Of a stretch of 64,000 nucleotides of DNA, positions 1 through 9,699 are shown in pieces; position 1 is the stretch's first letter, and each line of letters begins with the position of its first letter. Location of the stretch: assembly GCA_944472135.2 (NCBI GenBank), contig OX235263.1:35083379-35147378 (forward strand). The letters are read 5' to 3'. This DNA comes from Trichobilharzia regenti (taxonomy: Eukaryota > Platyhelminthes > Trematoda > Strigeidida > Schistosomatidae). Made by a program: the position numbers and the translations under genes. The notes beneath the pieces are model-generated. The model worked only from the letters and a program-made list of their open reading frames with translations, did not search any database and had not been told where the DNA came from.

Positions 1-600
1 CTCCTCTTGCCCCGCTCTTAGCAGACTGCTTTATGACCAGTTTGGAGAGTGGAGTTCTAAAATCAACAATAAACAAATTACTACTATACAAAAGGTACGT
101 CGATGACGCCTTTATGGTCTGCTACGATAACTCGGACTTCAACTGCATCTTACAAGAATTTAATAATTCCCATCCTTCAATTAAATTCACAATGGAATTA
201 GAAAATGATTCAAAGATTCCATTTTGGACGTGGAATTGACGAGAAGAGATGATGAAACCCTGAAGAGGTTCATCCACAGAAAACCAACATGGAATGGCCA
301 ACAAACGCATTTCTATAGTTGAATACCTTTGAGCCGAAAACGAGCTCTCATCAGCGCACTAACCCATCGCATTAGAAAAATCTGCAGCAGCGATTGAATG
401 GAAGAGAAGCTCCTATTCCTCAAAAATATCCTAGCTCAAAATGGCTACCGACACGTTTTGTCGAAAAGAACATGAAACCTAAACTTAAAAGAGAAGAATG
501 CGATTCAGCGCCAAAGAAAACGCTGTATATAAATCTGATTTTCAAGGGAGATTAGGCAGCTGAAATCCTGAAGAGGAGAATATCCAGCTTTTTATGTTGG
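1..600 (+). pseudogene. Penelope-like element RT fragment (palm 3' half and thumb)
   Basis: The first bases encode a PLE RT block ending LLADCFM; at 90-125 comes YKRYVDDAF with the catalytic YVDD. From about 230 the reading frame shifts and shows FLDVELTRRDD, then RKPTWNGQ and RIRKICSS, all typical of the PLE thumb. In-frame stops and frameshifts make it non-functional. No GIY-YIG endonuclease follows; by 690 the sequence is SM-alpha-type repeat. It is the left-arm mirror of the relic at 9700-11470. 5' end outside the window. Confidence 0.85.
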
Positions 601-695
601 TTACAGAACTGCTTAGCTGAAAACTGATAATTAGTCAATCGAAAACACTCTTTTTCTACTGACTGACTAGTAAACACAAACTAAGTAAATCAATT

Positions 696-780
696 AGTGG
701 ATGGTGACTAGCAGTGGAATCCAGCATGCGCATTTCTTCCTATCTATGACTCGTCCTCTGGACGTGCCTACATTCCCCAG
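696..780 (-). repeat. SM-alpha hammerhead fragment, degenerate
   Basis: On the minus strand this reads like the ribozyme half of SM-alpha, ending in GGATTCCACTGCTAGTCACC. The core is damaged (CTGACGA is now GAGGACGA) and stem II no longer pairs, so activity is unlikely. The tRNA-like head is missing. Mirror copy at 9528-9610. Confidence 0.7.
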
Positions 781-861
781 TGAACACTGAGCACTTTGGT
801 TCAATCAATCGACGGAAAAATCTAAAACTGAAAAAAATCATTAGTAAGACCTGTTACACAA

Positions 862-1063
862 AGGGTGGCTCTCGTAGGCCAAGTGGTCTAGTGGATAACG
901 TTTTGGCGTTTGGAACAATGGCTACTGGGTTTGAGCCCCAGTGGGAAAATCCTCACCCAATGATTGGGGAATGCAGGTACATCCAGCAGACGAGTCCCAT
1001 ATTGACGAAATGTGCATCTTCAATTCCACTGTTAGTCATCATCCCTCCAATTAACTCCTAATT
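862..1063 (+). repeat. SM-alpha-type SINE with degenerate hammerhead
   Basis: tRNA-like head with an A-box-like GGCCAAGTGGTC and a B-box-like GGGTTTGAGCC, followed by the ribozyme half (about 975-1025). The core reads CAGACGA instead of CTGACGA and the stem II pairing is weakened, so cleavage is doubtful. The 3' side ends with the family's TCATCCCTCCAATTAA-like tail. Mirror copy at 9243-9445. Confidence 0.75.
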
Positions 1064-1180
1064 GCATGCCCAGACATCGCCAAAGCATCTGCACAAGAAG
1101 CTGACATGTCAACCTGATGTATCTAGCAATTCGATCTAATCAATCGACAGGAAAATCTAAAGCTGAATTAAATCTCAAAA
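1064..1180 (+). repeat. SM-alpha composite flank module
   Basis: Contains the blocks CAGACATCGCCAAAGCATCTGCACAAG, ACATGTCAACCTGA and CAATCGAC-GGAAAATCTAAA that flank SM-alpha copies elsewhere (780-835, 18222-18270, 50810-50905, 54505-54600, 54722-54825, 56330-56435). It recurs in both orientations around ribozyme fragments, so it belongs to a larger composite repeat. Confidence 0.65.
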
Positions 1181-1542
1181 ATGTTTGCAATTTCTTAAAG
1201 ATTTCTGACTGATATCTTGGTAAATTTAGTTTGTTTATTACATTTTGATATTGGTAAGGGTGAATACCACCCTGGTGAATTAATAAAAACACTAAATAAC
1301 ACAAAACACATGATGATATCATAAAGGCAGACCGATAAGTCGGATGACTTTATCAGAAATATTTAATGAAATAACAAAACTGTTGGTGATTTACGAAAAC
1401 AACGACAGTTTTGATTGATAATTGCACTTTCATTTCCACACGTTAACTATTTCACACTTAGATCAATTATCTGGTAGTTTTGATTGACTTTTAGAAATAA
1501 ATATGTAATATGAGTTGTATTTAACATAATTATTACGTACAA

Positions 1543-1774
1543 GTGTGAGCCGGTGGCACAGCGGTAGAATGCTCGCCGACCACATGGGTGGTCCGGGGTT
1601 TGATCCCCGCCGGTGCACTCGACCTCGCTAAGCCTATAATAAGACTGGTGAAGAGGGAAGGTTGGTCATGAGGCCATCAACCCCATCCTGTAAAAATAAA
1701 CACCACTACTACGAAACCTTAGGCCTACAGCTTTAAACCATATATCCAATCGGAAACGTAAATGAATAAAAAAA
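1543..1774 (+). repeat. SINE-A (tRNA-headed, RTE-like 3' tail), diverged
   Basis: Head has A box TGGCACAGCGG and a B-box-like GGTTTGATCCC with a tRNA-like T arm. The body carries CCTCGCTAAGCC, a GTGAAGAGGGAAGGTTGG block and CAACCCCATCCTGTAAAAATAAACAC. The tail (GGAAACGTAAATGAATAAA) is a worn version of the family tail. Mirror copy at 8531-8763, so it predates the arm duplication. Confidence 0.85.
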
Positions 1775-2869
1775 TTAAGTACAAGTATACCTACGCTTAT
1801 TTTCATAATTAGTTTTTCTGTGTGGTTATGAAATATCCCATTCATGATGAGAGCTGTCTGCTAGCCAAAATTTCTAGACACCAATTTATGTCAATGCTTA
1901 CTTCCCAAATCTTGGTCATGAGAGAAACAAGGAAAAAGAATTTGAGAGGGCGGATACGATTCACAGATATATGCCCTGAACTTCAAAGAAACGGTCATAA
2001 AGAGGTGACAGATTAAATTTCAGCGAGGAAACGACCAATCCGAAGACGCTGTTCCTTACTATTAATAACTAATAATAATGTACATTAGAATATATACATA
2101 TCTCTTGATTTCCTGAGCAAACCATCTGTAGCCTGGCTGTCGACTTCTGTTGGTACACATTCAGTAGCATGTGTCGGTGTAAAACAAAATGCATTTTTTG
2201 ACGTCTATCATTCCCAAAAGCGGATGTTACATGAAGCGTTATATCTTTATGATAAAGTGGACGGACAACCCGGAAATTTGTTTGCGGTATTCCAGTGCGT
2301 GAAACAGAGTATTTTACTGAAACCTTAAAGCTTTGAATAAATGTGGTCTAAAATAATTCCCCAGTTTTTGTTAGGAAAAGAAGGAAACTCATATGATGTA
2401 TAACTCTATGAAGTTCTTGTGAAATGAACAAGAAGTCTATTATATTTCTTAAAAACGTATTGGGTTTACACTTGGTCAGTGAACTTGGGTGTAAATTCAT
2501 GAACTGATTAACGCTTTGAATTGAGTTGTGTCGCAAAGCCTCAGAAGACCAAACACCATCGTCTGCCGAATTCCAAGACATCGGTTAAGTGGTGTAATAT
2601 TCCTCTATGACTGCTGAAAAGTGTGGATTAAATTCAATGTTGATTAGTGAGTGTCCATTGACGAATGGTTGAAATTTTAGAACCAAACAGGTACTGCCTG
2701 GTGCTAATATTGATTTTTTGATAAAATCTGTTACTGTCAATCTACAAAAAACTTTCATTTACTTACTATTTAAATCACTGCTTATGTAAACTTAAGAATT
2801 AATTTCATGCTCATTATTGACCGACAATAGGATGAATTTCACCGGAGTTCCATTGCGAATTTATGACCA
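1775..2869. other. Arm DNA without recognised repeat
   Basis: AT-rich. A 64-codon plus-strand ORF at 1822-2016 is present in both arms (mirror 8288-8482) with only two amino-acid differences, but the similarity follows from arm identity and says nothing about selection. I recognise no domain, RNA gene or transposon motif here. Confidence 0.4.
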
Positions 2870-3130
2870 TTGGGACCCATCAATCTGGATATGGAGACAG
2901 ATACTCGCTGATGACACCGGTTGGCCGTTGCGCTAACAGATAGCGGACTTACAGAAGTTAGAATTAGTAGGCCAATGAGATTCTTCCGTGTGTCTGAATA
3001 GTCAGAAAGCTTGATCTACAACCTGAAGGTCATGGATTCAATCCATTCCGAGGTGCTTAACACTGAAGAGTCCCAAATTCGACAAAACAGATTTCTAGTA
3101 CTTGCTGGTTTTCAGTGGTTCTCCGACTAA
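2870..3130 (+). repeat. HH-B repeat, degenerate copy
   Basis: Contains the HH-B order: a worn tRNA-like part (CTGAAGGTCATGGATTCAAT, the B-box region), then CTGAAGAGTCCC followed by GACAAAAC near 3066-3090, then the family 3' block TTTTCAGTGGTTCTCCGAC. The hammerhead core half CTGAAGA survives but GGAC-GAAA has become CGAC-AAAA. Mirror at 7190-7460. Confidence 0.65.
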
Positions 3131-3881
3131 AGTCGATTGGTGTTCAAACTCGAAATGAATCAAATTCCTGATGAACAACACTTGAAAACTAGTTTCAAAC
3201 ATTGTAATATTCAAGAAGAGGAAATTTAAACTTAAAAGGTAATCAAACATCTTTGAAATTGCTGTCATGAACATAATCGTTTCCATCCCTTACGTCACCT
3301 ATATTTCATCTGCTTTCAGTAAATAATATTGCCTTATTGGTTATCCTTTGAGAACACTGCAATATCGAACCAATATAATTTGTCCGCAATGCATTACGTT
3401 TAAAACAAAGTAAGTTTTATAATAATTATTATTATATGCACATTAACTTTATACAATAAGCATAAATTTCAGTGTAGTTTATGGCATAATATTTTCTCTT
3501 CATCAAGGAGTTTCAAGTAAAACAGCCATCTCCAGTACATCACAAGACGCCGCGACGTTAAATATTCGGCGAACCACGGATGTAATCCAGTGATTATAAC
3601 ATCAAGAACTAAAGAAAATAAGATGCATCATTTTGGATTGAAATTCAGGTAGCCCAGTGATTCATGCAGGTCACCGTCAGGGAAGGCAGAAAATCGAATC
3701 TTGTGACAGCTTGCAATCACTCAAAATTACTCAATCAATTAAACTGTATTGAACATTTTTTACGGTTCTTATTCAAACCACTTCACGAATAAACGAAATG
3801 ATAGTTTGTTCAAAAAGCTTTAATACCTGTGATAAACTGCGTTGTTAAGACTGGAACAGTAGGGAGAGCTTAAGATGAATG
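3131..3881. other. No gene seen; inner end of arm
   Basis: AT-rich sequence with scattered stops in all frames. The inverted-repeat match ends near 3757 (opposite 6547). Nothing else is recognisable. Confidence 0.4.
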
Positions 3882-4073
3882 ATTTTTTATTTCTGATTAA
3901 AGCTTGATTTCACACCAATTATTTTGGTACAAATATGGAATTTTCATCATGTGATATCGGTAGCCCATATTTTGCAGGTCGATCAGTTGATATCAGGTGT
4001 GCGTCGGATGAGGATAGAACTCTGGACCATGTGCATGGTCGGCGAGAGTCCTAACTCCTGTGTCACCGATGCA
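3882..4073 (-). repeat. SINE-B (tRNA-headed, CR1-like 3' tail)
   Basis: On the minus strand the element runs from a tRNA-like head (TGCATCGGTGACACAGG, then GGACTCTCGCCGACCATGCA) through GATATCAACTGATCGACCTGC to the tail TGAAAATTCCATATTTGTACC and GATTTCAAATCAAGCTTTAATC-like end. It lies in the spacer of the giant inverted repeat and has no mirror copy. Confidence 0.8.
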
Positions 4074-4659
4074 CAAAAGACCGCTCGATGTAGCGAACGA
4101 TTCACGCCGCCGGAGATTGAGCTACAGGTGCCCTATCCAACCTTGTGCAGAGGACTGCCATCCATCTCTCCTTCTCTCACACACGATCAGTATAATATAA
4201 ATATAAATTTTAAGAATATAATAAATACTGAAATCGAAACGACTTTGCCTCTCTTAGAACGAATTCACAATAATGCATAACATTCTTTCATCTTATGTAA
4301 TGATGAAAAACTCACATCGATTGGGCAATCCGTCATCCTGTGCACTTTTTTTCGTTCAGGATGAAATAAGAGATATAAATAGATTTATGCACTATATAAG
4401 TGCACACAATAATATTCATTATTTTATGAATGAAATCTATCCCAGTTTTTGGATTCACATTAACTTTTAGTCAATACAAGCATATATATATCTGTAATCC
4501 AGATCACTATTCACACCAGTACATATTTAGAACAAAATAGGAATCGAAAAATATCATAATATGAATATAAAACATTTCATTGCATTGCGCTTTGTTTACT
4601 TAGCTGTGTTAATTTTGAAAAAACAAACGAATTCTTTGTTCCTGTATCAGCTCAATAAA

Positions 4660-4745
4660 ATGCTCAGTTGTTGGTGTCAGGTGGTTGGAGGCGATCGGAA
4701 GAAAGCCTACCTCGACCTAGGTTTAGTGTTAGTTGGCATTAGAAA
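4660..4745 (-). repeat. Fragment of the 51.3-kb tRNA-like terminal-repeat element
   Basis: GGTTGGAGGCGATCGGAAG, CTCGACCTAGGTTTAG and TTAGTTGGCATT match the middle of the element at 51223-51639, same strand arrangement. Only this middle piece is present; it abuts a PLE terminus at 4750. Confidence 0.7.
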
Positions 4746-4749
4746 AAGA

Positions 4750-4815
4750 CGTAAACAGCGAAGAAAATTTTTCCTCTTAGAATATTCATTTTCATGAGCT
4801 GTACAATCGTAATTA
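4750..4815 (-). repeat. PLE terminal motif, extra copy
   Basis: Minus strand reads CGATTGTACAGCTCATGAAAATGAAT and then TTTTCTTCGCTGTTTACGTC, the same terminus as at 62960-63040. It lies just beyond the 3' terminus of the PLE at 4830-6435, in the same sense, and probably marks an older PLE insertion. Confidence 0.7.
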
Positions 4816-4829
4816 AATTTCGAAAAATA

Positions 4830-4925
4830 CCCATTTATTCATAAGTAAAAACACAGTTTTTGTTCAGCGAAGAAATTTCTTTTCAACGACTTCATTTTCA
4901 AGCTGTACAGTCGTATTTATATTGC
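4830..4925 (-). repeat. PLE 3' terminal repeat (sense)
   Basis: Minus strand: GACTGTACAGCTTGAAAATG, AAGTCGTTGAAAAG and TTTCTTCGCTGAACAAAAAC. The same sequence occurs inverted at 6352-6435, on the 5' side of the PLE ORF. Together they act like the inverted pseudo-LTRs reported for Penelope elements. Confidence 0.8.
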
Positions 4926-5174
4926 AGAAAAAGGTTATTAAGTGGCACTAAATAATTGCTCAGTCAATGTACGTATATATGTGATAAAAGTTATAAGGGG
5001 TAGAGTTGAAGTGGATAAATTACAAAAATATTAAAGATTGTTTTATAACAAAAATGTCAAGTGTTGTCTAAAAATTTTGAAAATTAGGAGTACGATTACG
5101 ATAAGAATGAAGATGTGAAGTGAAGTGGAAAGAATCCAAGTGGTAAAATAAAATAAAAACTAGAAAGAACATTA

Positions 5175-6413
5175 TTATGACCAAGGTAAAGAAAGGGGTT
5201 TGACAAAACGCTTTTGAACACATAATTTAGGTTTCTGTTCATGTATAGCTAAAGCTTCGGCTATGCATAAGTGAAGAAAACGTAAACTTTTGGATCGATT
5301 CGATTTCGCCATGTATATAACTTTGAAAGATGAATCACGTGGGGCTAAATGACCAGACTCTAACAGGTGATCACAAATAGACGACTTTGCAGTTCTACGT
5401 TCGCCTTTCATTAACCAAACCGGATAGTGTTCAGCTACACGTTTTCGGAGATTACGCTTACAACGTCCAATATAAACAGCTCCACAAGAGCAAGTAAAAG
5501 AGTAAATGCACATAGATGTGGACAAAAGCGGTAATCTATCCTTGACGCATTGTCTGATCATATTTCGGCTGGTAAAAACTAGTTGCAGGTCAGCTGCAGG
5601 AAAAGTGCGTTTAACACATTTAGATAAACGATTTTTAATCAATTCTGAAATGGTGTCACCTTTGAATGCAAGACTCATAAACAGCTTTTTCTTTGGTAAC
5701 GTGACTTGTCTCGGGGCGGATTCTTTCTTGATGTTACGTTCAACGAACATTGTGGGATAACCATTGTTAAGGAGATTTGATCGAAGGTTATCTAGTTCCC
5801 TATCAATTGTCTCTGCAGAGCAGATTTTACGAATTCTGGAGCATAAGGAATGAATAAGATTTCTCTTTCTCCCTAAAGGTACCCAACTGTTGAAGTTAGT
5901 GTACTGCCCAGTGAATGTTGGCTTTCGGTAAATCGACCTTAGAAGCGTTCCATTCTCTCTTCTATCTAGCTTAACATCAAGGAAGTGAAACGAAGAATCC
6001 GACTCTTCTTCGATCGTGAAAAGCAAAGATGGGTGAGAACCATTAAATATTCTAAGAAGTTCGGCAGTTGAAGTGTTTTCATCACATACAATGAAGGCAT
6101 CATCAACATATCTTTTATACATAAACAGAATATCGATGGTTTCCTTTAGTGGGCCATTCTCTAAGCTTGCCATGAAAACGTCCGCTAAGAGCGGTCCTAA
6201 AGGAGACCCCATGGCGACTCCATCCCTTTGGTTGTAGATGACATCATTAAATCTAAATTGCACATTCAGTGTGCATCTCAATAGTAGTTGTTTAGGATAA
6301 TCATTTGGTAAGCCAATGTTCATGCTATTTGAATCAATATACTCGCATAGATATAAATACGACTGTACAGCTTGAAAATGAAGTCGTTGAAAAGACATTT
6401 CTTCGCTGAACAA
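5175..6413 (-). CDS. Penelope-like element polyprotein, 5'-truncated: RT palm/thumb plus GIY-YIG endonuclease
   Basis: 412 codons, uninterrupted. Residues about 55-90 give the PLE block YNQRDGVAMGSPLGPLLADV; about 100-112 give YKRYVDDAFIV with catalytic YVDD; about 145-185 give FHFLDVKLDRRENG and RKPTFTGQYTNF; then the thumb with RIRKICSAE. A basic linker (about 230-300) leads to CIYSFTCSCGAVYIGRCKR, the GIY-YIG half motif with its Cys pair, and an AEH helix. The C-terminus has the family ending KLCVQKRFVKPLSLPW. The N-terminal RT motifs, including the first catalytic Asp of motif A, are missing, so the copy cannot polymerise alone. The first codons lie inside the inverted terminal repeat; no genuine start is implied. 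This is the best-preserved PLE frame in the window. Confidence 0.92.
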   Translation of the reverse strand: MFSEEMSFQRLHFQAVQSYLYLCEYIDSNSMNIGLPNDYPKQLLLRCTLNVQFRFNDVIYNQRDGVAMGSPLGPLLADVFMASLENGPLKETIDILFMYKRYVDDAFIVCDENTSTAELLRIFNGSHPSLLFTIEEESDSSFHFLDVKLDRRENGTLLRSIYRKPTFTGQYTNFNSWVPLGRKRNLIHSLCSRIRKICSAETIDRELDNLRSNLLNNGYPTMFVERNIKKESAPRQVTLPKKKLFMSLAFKGDTISELIKNRLSKCVKRTFPAADLQLVFTSRNMIRQCVKDRLPLLSTSMCIYSFTCSCGAVYIGRCKRNLRKRVAEHYPVWLMKGERRTAKSSICDHLLESGHLAPRDSSFKVIYMAKSNRSKSLRFLHLCIAEALAIHEQKPKLCVQKRFVKPLSLPWS

Positions 6414-6435
6414 AAACTGTGCTTTTACTTGTAAA
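6352..6435 (+). repeat. PLE 5'-side terminal repeat (inverted)
   Basis: Plus strand reads GACTGTACAGCTTGAAAATG and on to TTTCTTCGCTGAACAAAAAC, the reverse of the 3' terminus at 4830-4925. Relative to the minus-strand ORF it is antisense. Confidence 0.8.
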
Positions 6436-6511
6436 TAAATTTAACAAAGAAATCTCTAGATCAATCAAATATAGGCAGACTTTGACTTCGGAAAATGTAT
6501 CAAGTAATGTA

Positions 6512-6537
6512 AGATGTAACCTAGAAGGGTTACATCT
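6512..6537. other. Perfect 10-bp hairpin
   Basis: AGATGTAACC and GGTTACATCT flank a 6-base loop (TAGAAG). It sits between the PLE 5' terminus and the inner end of the right arm. No run of T follows, so a terminator role is not indicated. Confidence 0.6.
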
Positions 6538-7189
6538 CGAGTTCAATGTTCAATACATTTTAACTGATTGAGTAATTTTGAGTGATTGCAAGCTGTCACA
6601 AGATTCGATTTTCTGCCTTCCCTGACGGTGACCTGCATGAATCACTGGGCTACCTGAATTTCAATCCAAAATGATGCATCTTATTTTCTTTAGTTCTTGA
6701 TGTTATAATCACTGGATTACATCTGTGGTTCGCCGAATATTTAACGTCGCGGCGTCTTGTGATGTACTGGAGATGGCGGTTTTACTTGAAACTCCTTGAT
6801 GAAGAGAAAATATTATGCCATAAACTACACTGAAATTTATGCTTATTGTATAAAGTTAATGTGCATATTAATAATAATTATTATAAAACTTACTTTGTTT
6901 TAAACGTAATGCATTGCGGACAAATTATATTGGTTCGATATTGCAGTGTTCTCAAAGGATAACCAATAAGGCAATATTATTTACCTGAAAGCAGATGAAA
7001 TATAGGTGACGTAAGGGATGGAAACGATTATGTTCATGAACAGCAATTTCAAAGATGTTTGATTACCTTTTAAGTTTAAATTTCCTCTTCTTGAATATTA
7101 CAATGTTTGAAACTAGTTTTCAAGTGTTGTTCATCAGGAATTTGATTCATTTCGAGTTTGAACACCAATCGACTTTAGTCGGAGAACCA

Positions 7190-7460
7190 CTGAAAACCAG
7201 CAAGTACTAGAAATCTGTTTTGTCGAACTTGGGACTCTTCAGTGTTAAGCACCTCGGAATGGATTGAATCCATGACCTTCAGGTTGTAGATCAAGCTTTC
7301 TGACTATTCAGACACACGGAAGAATCTCATTGGCCTACTAATTCTAACTTCTGTAAGTCCGCTATCTGTTAGCGCAACGGCCAACCGGTGTCATCAGCGA
7401 GTATCTGTCTCCATATCCAGATTGATGGGTCCCAATGGTCATAAATTCGCAATGGAACTC
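7190..7460 (-). repeat. HH-B repeat, mirror of 2870-3130
   Basis: Right-arm copy of the degenerate HH-B repeat, with GGTTTTCAGTGGTTCTCC and the CTGAAGAGTCCC half core on the minus strand. Differences from the left arm are isolated substitutions. Confidence 0.65.
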
Positions 7461-8530
7461 CGTGAAATTCATCCTATTGTCGGTCAATAATGAGCATGAA
7501 ATTAATTCTTAAGTTTACATAAGCAGTGATTTAAATAGTAAGTAAATGAAAGTTTTTTGTAGATTGACAGTAACAGATTTTATCAAAAAATCAATATTAG
7601 CACCAGGCAGTACCTGTTTGGTTCTAAAATTTCAACCATTCGTCAATGGACACTCACTAATCAACATTGAATTTAATCCACACTTTTCAGCAGTCATAGA
7701 GGAATATTACACCACTTAACCGACGTCTTGGAATTCGGCAGACGATGGTGTTTGGTCTTCTGAGGCTTTGCGACACAACTCAATTCAAAGCGCTAATCAG
7801 TTCATGAATTTACACCAAGTTCACTGACCAAGTGTAAACCCAATACGTTTTTAAGAAATATAATAGACTTCTTGTTCATTTCACAAGAACTTCATAGAGT
7901 TATACATCATATGAGTTTCCTTCTTTTCCTAACAAAAACTGGGGAATTATTTTAGACCACATTTATTCAAAGCTTTAAGGTTTCAGTAAAATACTCTGTT
8001 TCACGCACTGGAATACCGCAAACAAATTTCCGGGTTGTCTGTCCACTTTATCATAAAGATATAACGCTTCATGTAACATCAGCTTTTGGGAATGATAGAC
8101 GTCAAAAAATGCATTTTGTTTTACACCGACACATGCTACTGAATGTGTACCAACAGAAGTCGACAGCCAGGCTACAGATGGTTTGCTCAGGAAATCAAGA
8201 GATATGTATATATTCTAATGTACATTATTATTAGTTATTAATAGTAAAGGAACAGCGTCTTCGGATTGGTCGTTTCCTCACTGAAATTTAATCTGTCACC
8301 TCTTTATGACCGTTTCTTTGAAGTTCAGGGCATATATCTGTGAATCGTATCCGCCCTCTCAAATTCTTTTCCCTTGTTTCTCTCATGACCAAGATTTGGG
8401 AAGTAGGCATTGACATAAATTGGTGTCTAGAAATTTTGGCTAGCAGACAGCTCTCATCATGAATGGGATATTTCATAACCACACAGAAAAACTAATTATG
8501 AAAATAAGCGTAGGTATACTTGTACTTAAT
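7461..8530. other. Arm DNA, mirror of 1775-2869
   Basis: Same unassigned AT-rich DNA as in the left arm, including the mirrored 64-codon ORF (8288-8482 minus). No other feature seen. Confidence 0.4.
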
Positions 8531-8763
8531 TTTTTTATTCATTTACGTTTCCGATTGGATATATGGTTTAAAGCTGTAGGCCTAAGGTATCGTAGTAGTG
8601 GTGTTTATTTTTACAGGATGGGGTTGCTGGCCTCATGACCAACCTTCCCTCTTCACCAGTCTTATTATAGGCTTAGCGAGGTCGAGTGCACCGGCCGGGG
8701 ATCAAACCCCGGACCACCCATGTGGTCGGCGAGCATTCTACCGCTGTGCCACCGGCTCACACT
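8531..8763 (-). repeat. SINE-A, mirror copy
   Basis: Minus-strand SINE-A with A box TGGCACAGCGG and B-box-like GGTTTGATCCC. Its head reads CCGGCCGGTGCA where the left arm copy has CGCCGGTGCA, one of the few differences between arms. Confidence 0.85.
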
Positions 8764-9242
8764 TGTACGTAATAATTATGTTAAATACAACTCATATTAC
8801 ATATTTATTTCTAAAAGTCAATCAAAACTATCAGATAATTGATCTAAGTGTGAAATAGTTAACGTGTGGAAATGAAAGTGCAATTATCAATCAAAACTGT
8901 CGTTGTTTTCGTAAATCACCAACAGTTTTGTTATTTCATTAAATATTTCTGATAAAGTCATCCGACTTATCGGTCTGCCTTTATGATATCATCATGTGTT
9001 TTGTGTTATTTAGTGTTTTTATTAATTCACCAGGGTGGTATTCACCCTTACCAATATCAAAATGTAATAAACAAACTAAATTTACCAAGATATCAGTCAG
9101 AAATCTTTAGGAAATTGCAAACATTTTTGAGATTTAATTCAGCTTTAGATTTTCCTGTCGATTGATTAGATCGAATTGATAGATACTCAGGTTGACATGT
9201 CAGCTTCTTGTGCAGATGCTTTGGCGATGTCTGGGCATGTAA

Positions 9243-9445
9243 TTAGGAGTTAATTGGAGGGATGATGACTAACAGTGGAATTGAAGATGCACATTTCGTC
9301 AATATGGGACTCGTCTGCTGGATGTACCTGCATTCCCCAATCATTGGGTGAGGATTTTCCCACTGGGGCTCGAACCCAGTAGCCATTGTTCCAAACGCTA
9401 AAACGTTATCCACTAGACCACTTGGCCTACGAGAGCCACCCTTTG
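9243..9445 (-). repeat. SM-alpha-type SINE, mirror copy with degenerate hammerhead
   Basis: Mirror of 862-1063. tRNA-like head is at the high-coordinate end (GGCCAAGTGGTCTAGTGGAT on the minus strand), ribozyme half at 9270-9335 with the damaged CAGACGA core. Confidence 0.75.
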
Positions 9446-9527
9446 TGTAACAGGTCTTACTAATGATTTTTTTCAGTTTTAGATTTTTCCGTCGATTGAT
9501 TGAACCAAAGTGCTCAGTGTTCACTGG

Positions 9528-9610
9528 GGAATGTAGGCACGTCCAGAGGACGAGTCATAGATAGGAAGAAATGCGCATGCTGGATTCCACTGCTAGTCAC
9601 CATCCACTAA
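9528..9610 (+). repeat. SM-alpha hammerhead fragment, mirror copy
   Basis: Mirror of 696-780: GTCCAGAGGACGAGTC, GAAATGCGCATGCTGGATTC, then CACTGCTAGTCACCATCCAC. Stem I (CCAG with CTGG) still pairs, but the core is damaged. Confidence 0.7.
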
Positions 9611-9699
9611 TTGATTTACTTAGTTTGTGTTTACTAGTCAGTCAGTAGAAAAAGAGTGTTTTCGATTGACTAGTTATCAGTTTTCAGCTAAGCAGTTCT

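Larger units (their letters stand above)
1..3757. repeat. Left arm of giant inverted repeat (runs off window start)
   Basis: Read on the opposite strand, this segment matches 6547-10301 base for base with only scattered substitutions; position 1 pairs with 10301 and the match fades just after 3757. The arms are almost equal in length (3757 and 3755 bases), so indels are few. The arm carries a PLE RT fragment, SM-alpha pieces, a SINE-A, an HH-B copy and unassigned DNA. The true outer end lies beyond the window. A recent duplication, arm-to-arm gene conversion or an assembly fold-back could each explain it. Confidence 0.93.

Noticed and set aside
1822..2016. 64-codon ORF conserved between the two arms
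   Set aside because: The DNA of the arms is nearly identical everywhere, so protein similarity is expected without selection.
4830..4925. Hammerhead in the PLE terminus
   Set aside because: PLEs can encode hammerheads, and CTGAAGACGATTTTGTCG at 41928 looks tempting, but I could not place stem II and GAAA correctly in the consensus of the six termini. Not claimed.
8598..8858. 86-codon plus ORF
   Set aside because: It is a shadow of a minus-strand SINE-A.
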